In this document: positions 1 through 7,230 of the stretch, one piece after another
Position numbering within the stretch: position 1 is the stretch's first letter
Layout of the letters: the number at the start of each line of letters is the position of its first letter
Program-made: the position numbers and the translations under genes
The notes under the pieces: model-generated
What the model saw: only the letters and a program-made list of their open reading frames with translations
Told to the model about the DNA's origin: nothing
Databases searched by the model: none
From: an uncultured Actinoplanes sp.
GTDB taxonomy: Bacteria; Actinomycetota; Actinomycetes; Mycobacteriales; Micromonosporaceae
DNA: 19,997 bases
NCBI RefSeq assembly: GCF_934643405.1
Contig: NZ_CAKUCL010000126.1
Location: 1-19,997 of the forward strand
Direction of reading: 5' to 3'

Positions 1-624
1 CGTGCTCTGGCGGCGCTGCGGCGGGCCGGTTTCGCGGCTCAGGACGGGTACGGGCGGTACGTGCTGGGCGACGAGTTCCTGCGCCTGGCCTTCGCGCATC
101 ACGAGGCCCGCCCCGATCACGTGCGCGTGCTGCCGGTGCTGCGCGCGCTGGCCAACCGGTACGGCGAGACCGTGCACTACGCGACCCTCGACGGCCGCTG
201 GGTGGTCTATCGCTCGAAGCTCGACCCGCCGTCCGGCGCGGTGCGGCTGACCTCGGTGGTCGGCGGCCGCAATCCGGCGCACACCACCGCGGTCGGCAAG
301 CTGCTGCTGTCCGCCCGGCTGCGCACCGAGCAGGACGTCCGCGACTGGATCGGCGACCAGCCGTTGTCCACCCCGACCCCCCATTCCCTGGGTACGGCCG
401 AGGCCCTGCACGCCGAGCTCGTCCGCACCCGCGAGCGCGGCTACGGCACCGACGACCAGGAGAACGAGCCGGGCGTCAACTGCCTGGCCGTGCCCGCCTT
501 CCTCACCTCGCCGAGCGTGCCGAGCGGCGCGATCAGCGTGAGCGGCCTGGCGTACCGCACCCCGCTGGAGAGCCTGACAGACGACGTGCCGGCGATCAGA
601 GCGATCGTCGCCGGCGCCTCGTGA
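1..624 (+). CDS. IclR-family transcriptional regulator, 5'-truncated by window edge
   Basis: The reading frame is open from base 1 and stops at TGA 622-624, so the N-terminus lies outside the window. The first residues (RALAALRRAGF, then GYGRYVLGDEF) match the end of an IclR winged helix and the linker into the effector domain. The rest is the GAF-like IclR effector domain: NPAHTTAVGKLLL is the family's usual NPAH.TAvGKa.LA block, and ENEPGVNCLAVPAF is its D.EN..GV.C.A.P block. IclR proteins bind small carboxylates or sugar acids and usually repress or activate the adjacent catabolic genes. The next two genes start 28 bases downstream on the same strand, so this protein probably controls them. 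The ligand cannot be read from the sequence; a sugar acid or its keto derivative is an inference from the neighbours. The family call is secure. Confidence 0.9.
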   Translation, partial: RALAALRRAGFAAQDGYGRYVLGDEFLRLAFAHHEARPDHVRVLPVLRALANRYGETVHYATLDGRWVVYRSKLDPPSGAVRLTSVVGGRNPAHTTAVGKLLLSARLRTEQDVRDWIGDQPLSTPTPHSLGTAEALHAELVRTRERGYGTDDQENEPGVNCLAVPAFLTSPSVPSGAISVSGLAYRTPLESLTDDVPAIRAIVAGAS

Positions 625-652
625 ACCCGTCCCGTCTACCCCGGAGAGCCCC

Positions 653-1516
653 GTGCATCTCATGCGAATCGGCGCGCCCGGCGCCGAGCGGCCCGTCGTC
701 CGCGCCGACCAGGACCACTACGTCGACGTGTCGGACGTGACCCGCGACTTCGACGAACGGTTCTTCGGCGAGAGCGGCGGCCTCGCCCGCCTCGCGGAAG
801 CCGTCGCCGAACGGATCGCGGCCGGCGACGTGCTGCCCTTCGGCGACGAGCGGATCGGCGCGCCGATCGCCCGGCCGCACCAGATCCTGTGCATCGGCCT
901 GAACTACAGCGACCACGCGGCGGAGACCGGGCAGGCCGTGCCGGACGAGCCGATCCTGTTCACCAAGTCGCCGAACACGCTGATCGGGCCGAACGACGAG
1001 GTGCGCATCCCGCGCGGCTCCACCAAGACCGACTGGGAGGTGGAGCTGGGCATCGTCATCGGCAGCCGCACGTCCTACCTGGACAGCCCGGCCGACGCGG
1101 CGGGTGCGATCGCCGGGTACGTGCTGGTGAACGACGTGAGCGAGCGGGCGTTCCAGATGGAGCGCGGCGGCCAGTGGACGAAGGGCAAGTCGGCCGAGAC
1201 CTTCAACCCGGCGGGACCGTGGCTGGCGACCCCGGACGAGATCCCCGACGTGCACGACCTGGCCATGTGGCTGGACGTCAACGGCGTACGCCGGCAGACC
1301 GGCACCACCAAGACGATGATCTTCGATCCGTTCGTCATCGTCCACCACCTGAGCCAGTTCATGGTCCTCGAGCCCGGCGACCTGATCAACACGGGCACGC
1401 CGCCCGGCGTCGGGATGGGCCAGAAACCACCGGTCTTCCTGCAGCCCGGCGACGTCATGGAGCTCGGCATCGACCGCCTCGGCAGCGCCCGCCAGCGCGT
1501 CGCCGGGCCCCGGTGA
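653..1516 (+). CDS. Fumarylacetoacetate hydrolase (FAH)-family protein, probable 2,4-diketo-3-deoxy-L-fuconate/rhamnonate hydrolase type
   Basis: 287 residues. GTG 653 is chosen because GGAGAG at 641-646 sits 6 bases upstream; ATG 662 is an alternative. The C-terminal two thirds is the FAH fold. QILCIGLNYSDHA (about 77-89) is the usual entry motif. The divalent-metal ligands fit E129 and E131 in DWEVELGIVIG and D161 in VLVNDVSERAFQ. GQWTKGKSAETFNPAGPW (173-190) is the signature of the subgroup that hydrolyses acylpyruvate-like sugar-acid intermediates. Known members of this subgroup cleave 2,4-diketo-3-deoxy sugar acids to pyruvate plus a hydroxyacid. The following short-chain dehydrogenase, which overlaps this gene, fits the preceding oxidation step. 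Other acylpyruvases and ureidoglycolate-lyase-like proteins share the fold, so the substrate is inferred from context and motif. The family assignment is firm. Confidence 0.88.
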   Translation: MHLMRIGAPGAERPVVRADQDHYVDVSDVTRDFDERFFGESGGLARLAEAVAERIAAGDVLPFGDERIGAPIARPHQILCIGLNYSDHAAETGQAVPDEPILFTKSPNTLIGPNDEVRIPRGSTKTDWEVELGIVIGSRTSYLDSPADAAGAIAGYVLVNDVSERAFQMERGGQWTKGKSAETFNPAGPWLATPDEIPDVHDLAMWLDVNGVRRQTGTTKTMIFDPFVIVHHLSQFMVLEPGDLINTGTPPGVGMGQKPPVFLQPGDVMELGIDRLGSARQRVAGPR

Positions 1517-2268
1517 CCGCGATGGGCGAGTTCAGCGGGCTGAGCGCGATCGTCACCGGCGGCGCCTCGGGCATCGGCCTGGCCGCCGCCACGCTGCTGG
1601 CCGAGCGGGACTGCCGGGTGGCCGTGCTCGACCTCAACCCCGAGGTGGACAAGCCGCTGCTGGGCTTCCGCGCCGACGTCACCGACGACGCCTCCGTACG
1701 GGCGGCGGTCGCCGACGCCGTGGCGGCCCTGGGCGGCCTCGACATCGTCGTCAACAACGCCGGCATCGGAGCGCAGGGAACCGTCGAGGAGAACGACGAC
1801 GCCGAGTGGTCGCACGTCTTCGACGTCAACGTGCAGGGCATGGTCCGGGTGAGCCGGGCCGCGCTCCCCCACCTGCGCCGGTCGTCGCACGCCGCGATCG
1901 TCAACACGTGCTCGATCGCGGCCACCGCCGGCCTGCCGAAGCGGGCGCTCTACTCGGCGACCAAGGGTGCGGTGCTGTCGCTGACCCTGGCGATGGCCGC
2001 CGACCACCTGCGCGAGGGCATCCGGGTCAACTGCGTCAACCCCGGCACCGCCGACACCCCGTGGATCGGCCGGCTGCTGGAGAAGGCGGACGACCCGGAG
2101 GCCGAACGCGCCGCCCTCGAGGCCCGCCAGCCGACCGGCCGGCTGGTGACCGCCCCGGAGGTCGCGGCGGCGATCGCCTACCTGGCCGGCCCGCTGGCGT
2201 CCGCGACCTCCGGCACCGCCCTGGCCGTCGACGGCGGCATGCAGGGCCTGCGCCTGCCCAGGACGTAG
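1513..2268 (+). CDS. Short-chain dehydrogenase/reductase, probable 2-keto-3-deoxy-L-fuconate dehydrogenase type
   Basis: 251 residues from GTG 1513, whose last two bases open the TGA of the preceding gene (GTGA, 4-base overlap); ATG 1522 is a possible in-frame alternative. This is a classical SDR. The nucleotide-binding TGGASGIG is at 15-22, and D40 at the end of the second strand suggests preference for NAD over NADP. NNAG is at 81-84, and the catalytic residues are S134, Y147 and K151 (YSATK). The C-terminal GTALAVDGGMQGLRL matches, from memory, SDRs of the L-fucose/L-fuconate pathway that oxidise 2-keto-3-deoxy-L-fuconate to the 2,4-diketo acid. That acid is the substrate proposed for the preceding hydrolase, so the pair forms a translationally coupled two-step module. 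A general sugar-alcohol or hydroxyacid dehydrogenase cannot be excluded. Confidence 0.87.
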   Translation: MTAMGEFSGLSAIVTGGASGIGLAAATLLAERDCRVAVLDLNPEVDKPLLGFRADVTDDASVRAAVADAVAALGGLDIVVNNAGIGAQGTVEENDDAEWSHVFDVNVQGMVRVSRAALPHLRRSSHAAIVNTCSIAATAGLPKRALYSATKGAVLSLTLAMAADHLREGIRVNCVNPGTADTPWIGRLLEKADDPEAERAALEARQPTGRLVTAPEVAAAIAYLAGPLASATSGTALAVDGGMQGLRLPRT

Positions 2269-2336
2269 GTCAGACCACCATGGGACCGGAGAGCGCCCGC
2301 CTTTCTCGCCGCCTCTCACCTCGGTGCCACCGCCCC

Positions 2337-2342
2337 TACCAT
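2337..2342 (+). promoter_or_regulatory. Candidate -10 box of a leaderless promoter before the VOC remnant
   Basis: TACCAT fits the actinobacterial TANNNT -10 pattern and lies 7 bases before ATG 2350. That spacing would put the transcription start at the start codon. No good -35 box is visible. If this is correct, the native start of the damaged gene is 2350 rather than 2341. Confidence 0.3.
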
Positions 2343-2573
2343 GGCGCGCATGGCCATCGCCCGTTTCCCCAGCATCGTCATCGACTGTCCCGACCCGGCC
2401 GCCCTCGCCGTGTTCTCCGGCGCGATGCTCGACTGGCCGGCCGACAACCGCCCCGGCTGGGCCGAGGCGCGGTGCTCGGACTCGGCGCGACCAGGCACCC
2501 GCACCAGCCCGGCACGTCCTTCCGCGTCCTGCTCGACCCGGCCGGTCATCCCTTCTGCCTCTGCACGAACTGA
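2341..2573 (+). pseudogene. VOC (glyoxalase/bleomycin-resistance fold) protein, broken by an internal frame-shifting deletion
   Basis: Two pieces of one VOC protein lie in different frames. From ATG 2341/2350 the first frame reads a typical N-terminus (ARFPSIVIDCPDPAALAVF, then DWPADNRPGWAE, to about 2466). The third plus frame then gives the typical C-terminus (AVLGLGATRHPHQP, GTSFRVLLDPAGHPFCLC) and ends at TGA 2571-2573. What remains is about 75 residues; family members of this type are near 120, so some 45 middle residues are missing. The junction lies around GCCGAGGC (2461-2468). WAE codons and the AEA codons that usually precede AVL in such proteins could both supply that short sequence, so a microhomology deletion is plausible. 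Without a shift, the first frame runs on to about 2643 as unrelated, Ser/Arg-rich sequence. A sequencing error alone would not explain the missing middle. Confidence 0.72.
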
Positions 2574-2639
2574 CCGCTCCGCGACGTGGCGCCGGTCACA
2601 TTCGCGTCACACGGGCCGCGCCGCCTTCGTCGTGTCTGC

Positions 2640-3980
2640 ATGACCACAGTTACCGAATCTCTGCGCCGCGACTTCGGCGGCGACATCATCGAGCCGGGCG
2701 CGGCCGGATACGACGCGGCAAGCCGCTCGGTGCTCGCTTTCGGACATCCGGCCCACATCCTGCGCCCGAGAAGCGTCCGCGACGTCCAGGCGGCCGTCCG
2801 GTACGCGGCCGGTTCCGGGCTCGCGCTGTCGGTGCGCGGCGGCGGCCACGCCTTCCCGGGGTTCGGCACCAACGACGACGGCATCGTGATCGACCTCGGT
2901 GTCCTCGCCGACGTGGAGCTCATCGACAAGGACCGCCACCTGGTGCGGATCGGCGGCGGCGCGACCTGGGGTCAGGTGGCCGCGGCCCTGTCCCCGTACG
3001 GACTCGCCATCTCCTCCGGTGACACCAAGAGCGTGGGCGTCGGCGGGCTGACGTTGACCGGCGGCATGGGCTGGAAGGTCCGCCGGTACGGGCTGGCACT
3101 GGACAGCGTGGTCGGCGCGCAGCTGGTCACGGCCGACGGCGAGGTGGTGCGCGCCGACGCGGCGACGAACCCGGAGCTGTTCTGGGCGCTGCGCGGCGGC
3201 GGCGGCAATTTCGGGATCGTGACCGCGTTCGAGTTCGTCGCGCACCCGACGACGGATGTCTTCCACGGCAAGCTCACCTTCCCGGCTGCCGAGGCCGCGG
3301 ACGTTCTCCGGCGGTGGGCGGATCACCTCCGTACGGCGCCCGACGAGCTCACGTCCATCGCCATGCTCGCCAATCCCTTCGCCGGTGGCCCGTCCGCGCC
3401 CGTCGAGATCCATGTCGTCTTCGACGGCGACGACCCGGAACCCGCGGCACAGGCACTGCACCCCTTGCGTACGGCCGGGACAGTGCTCGAGGACGACATA
3501 GCGTTGAAGCCGTACGCCGCCACGCTCGAGGAGGGCATGACCCCGCCGCCGGGCATCGCGGTGGTGACCCGGAGCGCCTTCGCCGGCGCCGGCTCGGTCC
3601 CCGAGGTGCTGCGAGTCCTCGCCGGGGAGGCGGCCGCCGGACGCTCGCCGGTCATCGCGATCCGCAGCCTCGGCGGCGCGGTGGCCCGGATCCCGGACGA
3701 CGCGACCGCCTACGCCCACCGCGAGGCCGAGCTGATGGTGGCGGCCACCGCCGTCGGCCCCGCCCCGGTCGTCGAGGCCGGCCGCGCCGCCCGGGAGGCG
3801 TTCTGGGAGCGCCTGGCACCGCACGTCACCGGCGCCTACGCGAACTTCCTCAGCTCCGCCACGGACGACGACGTCGAACGCATCTATCCGCCGGCGACCC
3901 ACCGCCGGCTCGCGGCGGTCAAGCGCCGGTACGACCCCGGCAACCTGTTCGCCGGCAACCACAACATCCGGCCGCGGTAG
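2640..3980 (+). CDS. FAD-binding (PCMH-type) BBE-family oxidoreductase
   Basis: 446 residues from ATG 2640. An upstream in-frame ATG at 2586 would add 18 unlike-family residues, so I prefer 2640, although no clear ribosome site is visible. The N-terminal FAD_binding_4 domain spans about 35-175. RGGGHAFPGF contains H70, the expected site of 8-alpha-histidyl FAD attachment. SSGDTKSVGVGGLTLTGG (126-142) is the second flavin-contact loop; it has no Cys, so bicovalent flavin as in berberine-bridge enzymes is not expected. The C-terminal BBE segment ends in YDPGNLFAGNHNIRP. Relatives oxidise sugars, alkaloids or secondary-metabolite alcohols with O2. The substrate is unknown here. It stands between a dead VOC gene and an alpha/beta hydrolase, which gives no firm pathway. 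Confidence 0.88.
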   Translation: MTTVTESLRRDFGGDIIEPGAAGYDAASRSVLAFGHPAHILRPRSVRDVQAAVRYAAGSGLALSVRGGGHAFPGFGTNDDGIVIDLGVLADVELIDKDRHLVRIGGGATWGQVAAALSPYGLAISSGDTKSVGVGGLTLTGGMGWKVRRYGLALDSVVGAQLVTADGEVVRADAATNPELFWALRGGGGNFGIVTAFEFVAHPTTDVFHGKLTFPAAEAADVLRRWADHLRTAPDELTSIAMLANPFAGGPSAPVEIHVVFDGDDPEPAAQALHPLRTAGTVLEDDIALKPYAATLEEGMTPPPGIAVVTRSAFAGAGSVPEVLRVLAGEAAAGRSPVIAIRSLGGAVARIPDDATAYAHREAELMVAATAVGPAPVVEAGRAAREAFWERLAPHVTGAYANFLSSATDDDVERIYPPATHRRLAAVKRRYDPGNLFAGNHNIRPR

Positions 3981-3990
3981 GCGCGGTGAC

Positions 3991-3996
3991 TATGCT
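3991..3996 (+). promoter_or_regulatory. Candidate leaderless -10 box for the alpha/beta hydrolase gene
   Basis: TATGCT matches TANNNT and ends exactly 6 bases before GTG 4003. No ribosome-binding site precedes that GTG. The same geometry occurs at 9499-9504 and 11947-11952. No convincing -35 box is seen in the end of the preceding gene. Confidence 0.42.
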
Positions 3997-4002
3997 GGCG
4001 CC

Positions 4003-4809
4003 GTGAGCGACCAGCGTGGATACTCCTCGGCCGATCTTCCGCTCTACTACGAATGGCACGGCACGGCCGGCGCGGGCCGCCCCGCCCTGCTGCTCCTGCA
4101 CGGCGGGGGCTCGACCATCGAGTCGAACTGGGGGCGGCTCATCCCGGCCCTGCGGGGGCAGCGCCGCCTGCTCGCCGTCGAGCTGCAAGGGCACGGGCGC
4201 ACCAGCGCGGGCGCGGGACCGGCGTCGTTCGAGGGGTCCGCGGACGGCGTCGCGGCGCTGCTGAAAGAGCTCGGCGTGGCGCCGGTCGACGTGCTCGGGT
4301 TCAGCAACGGCGGGCAGGTCGCGCTGCAGCTCGCCATCCGGCATCCGGGGTCGGTCCGGCGTCTCGTCGTCGCGTCGGCGCCCTACCGGCGCGACGGCAT
4401 GATCGACGGGTTCTGGGACGGGCTCGCGGCGGCGACGTACCACGATCTCCCGGCGCCCTATCGCGAGGCGGACCTGGCGGTCAGCGGCGACCCGCGGCAC
4501 GCCGAGCGCATGTTCCACCTCGATCGCGAGCTGATGCTCACCGGCTTCCAGGACTTCCCGGACGAGCTCGTCGCCTCGATCGCGGCGCCCACGCTCGTCG
4601 TCGGCGCCGACCAGGACGTGGTCCGGGTCGGCCACGCGGCCGGGCTGGCCTCGCTCATCCCGGGCGCGCGCCTGCTCATCGTGCCCGGCAACCACGGCGG
4701 CTACCTCGGCGAGACGCTCGCGGCCGCGGACGATCCCGGGGCGCTGCAGCGGACGCTGCCGTTCATCACCGGCTTCTTCGACGAGATGGGCGCGCATGGA
4801 GGAGCTTGA
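4003..4809 (+). CDS. Alpha/beta hydrolase
   Basis: 268 residues starting at GTG 4003, probably on a leaderless transcript (TATGCT at 3991-3996). The fold's landmarks are all present. LLLLHGGGST (29-38) is the oxyanion-hole HG motif, and GFSNGG carries the nucleophile S101 in a variant elbow (G-x-S-N-G). APTLVVGADQDVV carries the acid, probably D205, and VPGNHGG carries the catalytic H231. A lid-like insertion lies at about 125-190. There is no signal peptide, so it is cytoplasmic. The substrate cannot be predicted: the family includes esterases, C-C hydrolases, haloperoxidase-like and lactone hydrolases. The last 14 bases overlap the next gene, so the two are probably co-translated. Confidence 0.88.
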   Translation: MSDQRGYSSADLPLYYEWHGTAGAGRPALLLLHGGGSTIESNWGRLIPALRGQRRLLAVELQGHGRTSAGAGPASFEGSADGVAALLKELGVAPVDVLGFSNGGQVALQLAIRHPGSVRRLVVASAPYRRDGMIDGFWDGLAAATYHDLPAPYREADLAVSGDPRHAERMFHLDRELMLTGFQDFPDELVASIAAPTLVVGADQDVVRVGHAAGLASLIPGARLLIVPGNHGGYLGETLAAADDPGALQRTLPFITGFFDEMGAHGGA

Positions 4810-5389
4810 CTACTACCGGTACGGCGCGGGTGGCGTCCTGGCCGAGGAGTTCGTCCGGGGCCGCGACCACACGACCGTCGGCCTGCGCTCGGCACTGTGG
4901 ACCGGTGATGGCTGGCGCAGCGCGGCCTCCTTCAGCCGCCGCGTGCGTACGGACCCGGCGGTGCTCGCCGCGGTGACGCCGACGGACCGGGCCGGCGCCG
5001 GGGCCGCGCTCCGCGAGCTCGGCGGCGGCCCGCTGCCGGACGAGGCGGCGCTGCGGGACCAGTTCGGCGGCTACGAGGCGTTCGCGGTGGTGCCGCCGCT
5101 GCGGCTGGGTCCGGCCGAACCTCCGGACGGCTTCCACGAGCGGCGGATCTACCGGGTGCTGTTCGCCAAGGAGCTGACCGTCGACCGGTTCGAGGGCCAC
5201 CGCGAGGCCGGCGACGACCGGTTCGCCTGGACCCTGCGCCGGGTCGGCAACGGGATCGCCTGGGCGCTCGACGTGACGGTGTTGCTGGCGGCGGGCGCGG
5301 ACCACACCGTACGGCCGATGCTGCGGGAACTGACCTCGGCCGTACGGAAACAGGGTTTGATCCCGGTGCTGACCGAGAGGTTCGCCTGA
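4796..5389 (+). CDS. Hypothetical protein, overlaps the alpha/beta hydrolase gene
   Basis: 197 residues; I do not recognise the family. ATG 4796 lies 14 bases inside the end of the hydrolase gene in another frame, and the gene ends at TGA 5387-5389, 15 bases from the convergent phosphoesterase gene. Codon use is that of a real gene (strong G/C third positions). The protein is soluble, with no signal peptide or long membrane segment; the most hydrophobic stretch is IAWALDVTVLLAAGA (about 158-172). Aromatic and charged residues alternate in RDQFGGYEAF and HERRIYRVLFAKEL, which suggests a compact alpha/beta fold. No ribosome site stands before the ATG; translation probably follows ribosomes ending on the hydrolase gene. 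A role alongside the hydrolase is inference from overlap only. Confidence 0.75.
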   Translation: MEELDYYRYGAGGVLAEEFVRGRDHTTVGLRSALWTGDGWRSAASFSRRVRTDPAVLAAVTPTDRAGAGAALRELGGGPLPDEAALRDQFGGYEAFAVVPPLRLGPAEPPDGFHERRIYRVLFAKELTVDRFEGHREAGDDRFAWTLRRVGNGIAWALDVTVLLAAGADHTVRPMLRELTSAVRKQGLIPVLTERFA

Positions 5390-5404
5390 CTTCGGCAACG
5401 CGCC

Positions 5405-6184
5405 TCAGAAGCCGGCCAGGACGGCGCCCGCGTGGCTGGCCACGACGGAATGGGTGACCACGTTGCCGTCCACGAGCTGGTGCAGCAGGTAGCCGGTGGG
5501 TTCGGCCAGGTATCCGGGCGGCTCGGCGTCGTGCAGCCGCAGGCCGCTCTGGCGGTAGGTGCTCGGCGCGGTGGAGACGATCGTGCCGGCGAACGGGGCG
5601 ACGATCACCCGGTGGACGTGACCGGCCAGGATGCGGGCCACGTGCGGGTGCCGCGCCACCACCTCGCCGAGCGCCGGCCCGTCCTCCAGGCGCATGCCGT
5701 CGAGGAACGGGATGCCCAGCGCGATCGGCGGATGGTGCAGGCAGACGAACGAAGGCACGCCGGGACGCTGGGCCAGGGTCTCGTCGAGCCAGGCGAGCTG
5801 CTCGGCGCCGAGGAAACCCGCCGGGCTGTCCGGGCGGTTGGAGTCCAGGACGATGATCGTCGCGCCCGGATAGTCCACGCTGTACGTGGTCGCGGCGGTG
5901 CCGCCGAGGAAGGCGGTGCCCTTGAAGGTGTCGATCAGGTCGGCCGGGCTGTCATGGTTGCCGGTGGTCAGGTGGATCGGCAGCGGGAAGCGCTCGATCA
6001 GCGTGCGCAGGTCCGCGTAGACGCCGGTGTACTCGTACTCGCAGAGGTCACCGGTGATCACCACGCAGTCGGGCCGCGGCCGCATGCCGAGGATCCGGCC
6101 GAGCGCCTGATGCAGGTTCGCCGCGGGCTCGGCCGCGAGCGGGCCGGTGCGGACATGGGTGTCACTGAGATGGGCGATGAGCAC
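5405..6184 (-). CDS. Calcineurin-like metallophosphoesterase, CpdA (3',5'-cAMP phosphodiesterase)-like
   Basis: 259 residues. GTG 6184 is chosen because a G-run (GGGGGG) lies about 6 bases upstream and the protein then begins at once with the first metal motif. The frame is open to an earlier possible start at 6250, but that would place the likely -10 box inside the gene. All metallophosphoesterase motifs are present: DTH (D8, H10), GDL (D46), GNHD (N76, H77), CLHHPP (H150/H151) and GHVH (H189, H191), which hold the two-metal centre. Length and motif spacing match the CpdA/Icc group, whose known members cleave cyclic AMP; other phosphodiesters are possible. There is no signal peptide, so it acts in the cytoplasm. 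It ends 15 bases from the convergent unknown gene. Confidence 0.87.
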   Translation of the reverse strand: MLIAHLSDTHVRTGPLAAEPAANLHQALGRILGMRPRPDCVVITGDLCEYEYTGVYADLRTLIERFPLPIHLTTGNHDSPADLIDTFKGTAFLGGTAATTYSVDYPGATIIVLDSNRPDSPAGFLGAEQLAWLDETLAQRPGVPSFVCLHHPPIALGIPFLDGMRLEDGPALGEVVARHPHVARILAGHVHRVIVAPFAGTIVSTAPSTYRQSGLRLHDAEPPGYLAEPTGYLLHQLVDGNVVTHSVVASHAGAVLAGF

Positions 6185-6212
6185 GTCGCACCCCCCGTTC
6201 GCCGAGATCCAC

Positions 6213-6218
6213 ACGCTA
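6213..6218 (-). promoter_or_regulatory. Candidate -10 box for the metallophosphoesterase gene
   Basis: On the minus strand this reads TAGCGT, a TANNNT match. It would start a transcript near 6206 with a leader of roughly 20 bases holding the G-rich ribosome site. No good -35 box stands at 16-18 bases. The 10-base palindrome at 6246-6255 lies 27 bases upstream. Confidence 0.35.
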
Positions 6219-6245
6219 GCAGAGGACGGCTGGACGGCGGCGTCG

Positions 6246-6255
6246 GACAATTGTC
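6246..6255. promoter_or_regulatory. Perfect palindrome GACAATTGTC, possible operator
   Basis: A 10-base perfect palindrome of AT-rich character stands out in GC-rich surroundings, upstream of the metallophosphoesterase gene and close to its probable promoter. This position suits a binding site for a dimeric regulator, but no regulator is identified and chance occurrence is possible. Confidence 0.3.
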
Positions 6256-6262
6256 ACGCCGG

Positions 6263-6293
6263 GCCGGCGGTCCACGACATCTGGGCCGCCGGC
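6263..6293 (-). terminator. Strong hairpin downstream of the PF04672-type methyltransferase gene
   Basis: The arms GCCGGCGGTCC (6263-6273) and GGGCCGCCGGC (6283-6293) pair over 11 bases with one non-Watson-Crick position, around a 9-base loop. The hairpin lies about 94 bases beyond the methyltransferase stop on the minus strand and before the next gene's promoter. No U-run follows, as is common in actinomycetes. It may separate the two transcription units. Confidence 0.45.
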
Positions 6294-6386
6294 TCCCGCG
6301 GACGCATCCGGCAAAAGCGCGATTTCCGGGCGGCACACCACGACCGCCGGGCGCGGTCAGACCGGCGCGCTGCGGGCCGAGCCCGG

Positions 6387-7202
6387 TCAGCGTTTGCGGG
6401 CGACCGCCGCGTAGACGGCCGCCTCGGCCGGCGCCGGCCGCGGCCCCGGCTCGTCTCCGGCCCGCCACTGCGAGACCGGCACGATGCCCGGCGGCAGCAG
6501 CTCGAGCCCGTGGAAGAAGCGCGCGAACTGGGCGCGCGTGCGGGGCGCGGCCGGCTCCCCGCTGCGCGCGAAGGCGGCCCGCAGCGCGTCCGCCTCCGCC
6601 ACCGGCAGCAGATCGAGGGTGCCGTTCGACATCACCAGGTAGCTGCCCGCCGGCATGGCTTCCACGAGCCGGGCGACAATCCCGTACGGGTCCATGTCGT
6701 CGGTGATGAAATGCATGATCGCGACCAGCATCAACGCCACCGGCCGGTTCAGGTCGAGCGTCCCGGTCACCGCCGGGTCGGCCAGGATCTTCTCCGGCTC
6801 GCGCAGGTCGGCGTCCACATAGGCGGTGGCGCCCTCGGGCGAGCTGGTCAGCAGCGCGCGGGCGTGCGCCAGCACTATCGGGTCGTTGTCCACATAGACC
6901 ACCCGCGAGGCCGGATCGACGCCCTGCGCGATCTCGTGCACGTTCGGCTGCGTCGGCAGCCCCGTGCCGATGTCGAGGAACTGCCTGATCCCGCCCTCCG
7001 CCGCGAGCATGTGCACCGCCCGCCGCAGGAACCGCCGATTCTCCTGCGCCGTCACCTTCGCCGCCGGAAACACCCGGGCCAGCATCTCGGCGTTGGCCCG
7101 GTCGGCCTCGAAGTTGTCCTTACCACCCAGGTAGTAGTCGTACCGCCGGGCGGGATGCATCCGCGTGGTGTCGATCCCGGCGGCAACGTCGCGCTCGCTC
7201 AT
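6387..7202 (-). CDS. SAM-dependent methyltransferase, PF04672 (former DUF574) type
   Basis: 271 residues from ATG 7202, preceded by GGGGTGGG. An earlier ATG at 7223 would give seven more residues and, with the promoter at 7233-7261, could be used as a leaderless start. The beginning is the hallmark of this actinobacterial family: GIDTTRMHPARRYDYYLGG followed by KDNF. FLDIGTGLPTQPNVHE (about 75-90) is the SAM-binding motif I, and VVYVDNDP (101-108) is the acidic loop that holds the ribose. AIMHFITDDMDP is the expected motif IV region. The family is abundant in actinomycetes, but its methyl acceptors are largely unknown. The length is normal for the family. The hairpin at 6263-6293 probably ends the transcript. 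Confidence 0.9.
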   Translation of the reverse strand: MSERDVAAGIDTTRMHPARRYDYYLGGKDNFEADRANAEMLARVFPAAKVTAQENRRFLRRAVHMLAAEGGIRQFLDIGTGLPTQPNVHEIAQGVDPASRVVYVDNDPIVLAHARALLTSSPEGATAYVDADLREPEKILADPAVTGTLDLNRPVALMLVAIMHFITDDMDPYGIVARLVEAMPAGSYLVMSNGTLDLLPVAEADALRAAFARSGEPAAPRTRAQFARFFHGLELLPPGIVPVSQWRAGDEPGPRPAPAEAAVYAAVARKR

Positions 7203-7230
7203 GCCCACCCCATAGACAGTCATAACTGCC

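Noticed and set aside
596..1348. Long minus-strand frame opposite the FAH gene
   Set aside because: It is antisense to a gene with complete family motifs and its translation is Arg/Val/His-rich low-complexity sequence typical of high-GC shadow frames.
1075..2319. 414-codon minus-strand frame opposite the SDR gene
   Set aside because: Composition is Gly/Arg/Asp shadow sequence without any known motif, and the plus-strand SDR has all catalytic residues.
2607..3962. 451-codon minus-strand frame opposite the flavin oxidoreductase
   Set aside because: The plus strand encodes complete FAD-binding and BBE motifs; the antisense frame is repetitive Gly/Arg/Val sequence.
5432..6706. 424-codon plus-strand frame across the phosphoesterase and methyltransferase region
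   Set aside because: It runs antisense to two genes with intact active sites and ends in a Pro/Arg-rich tail, a typical shadow.
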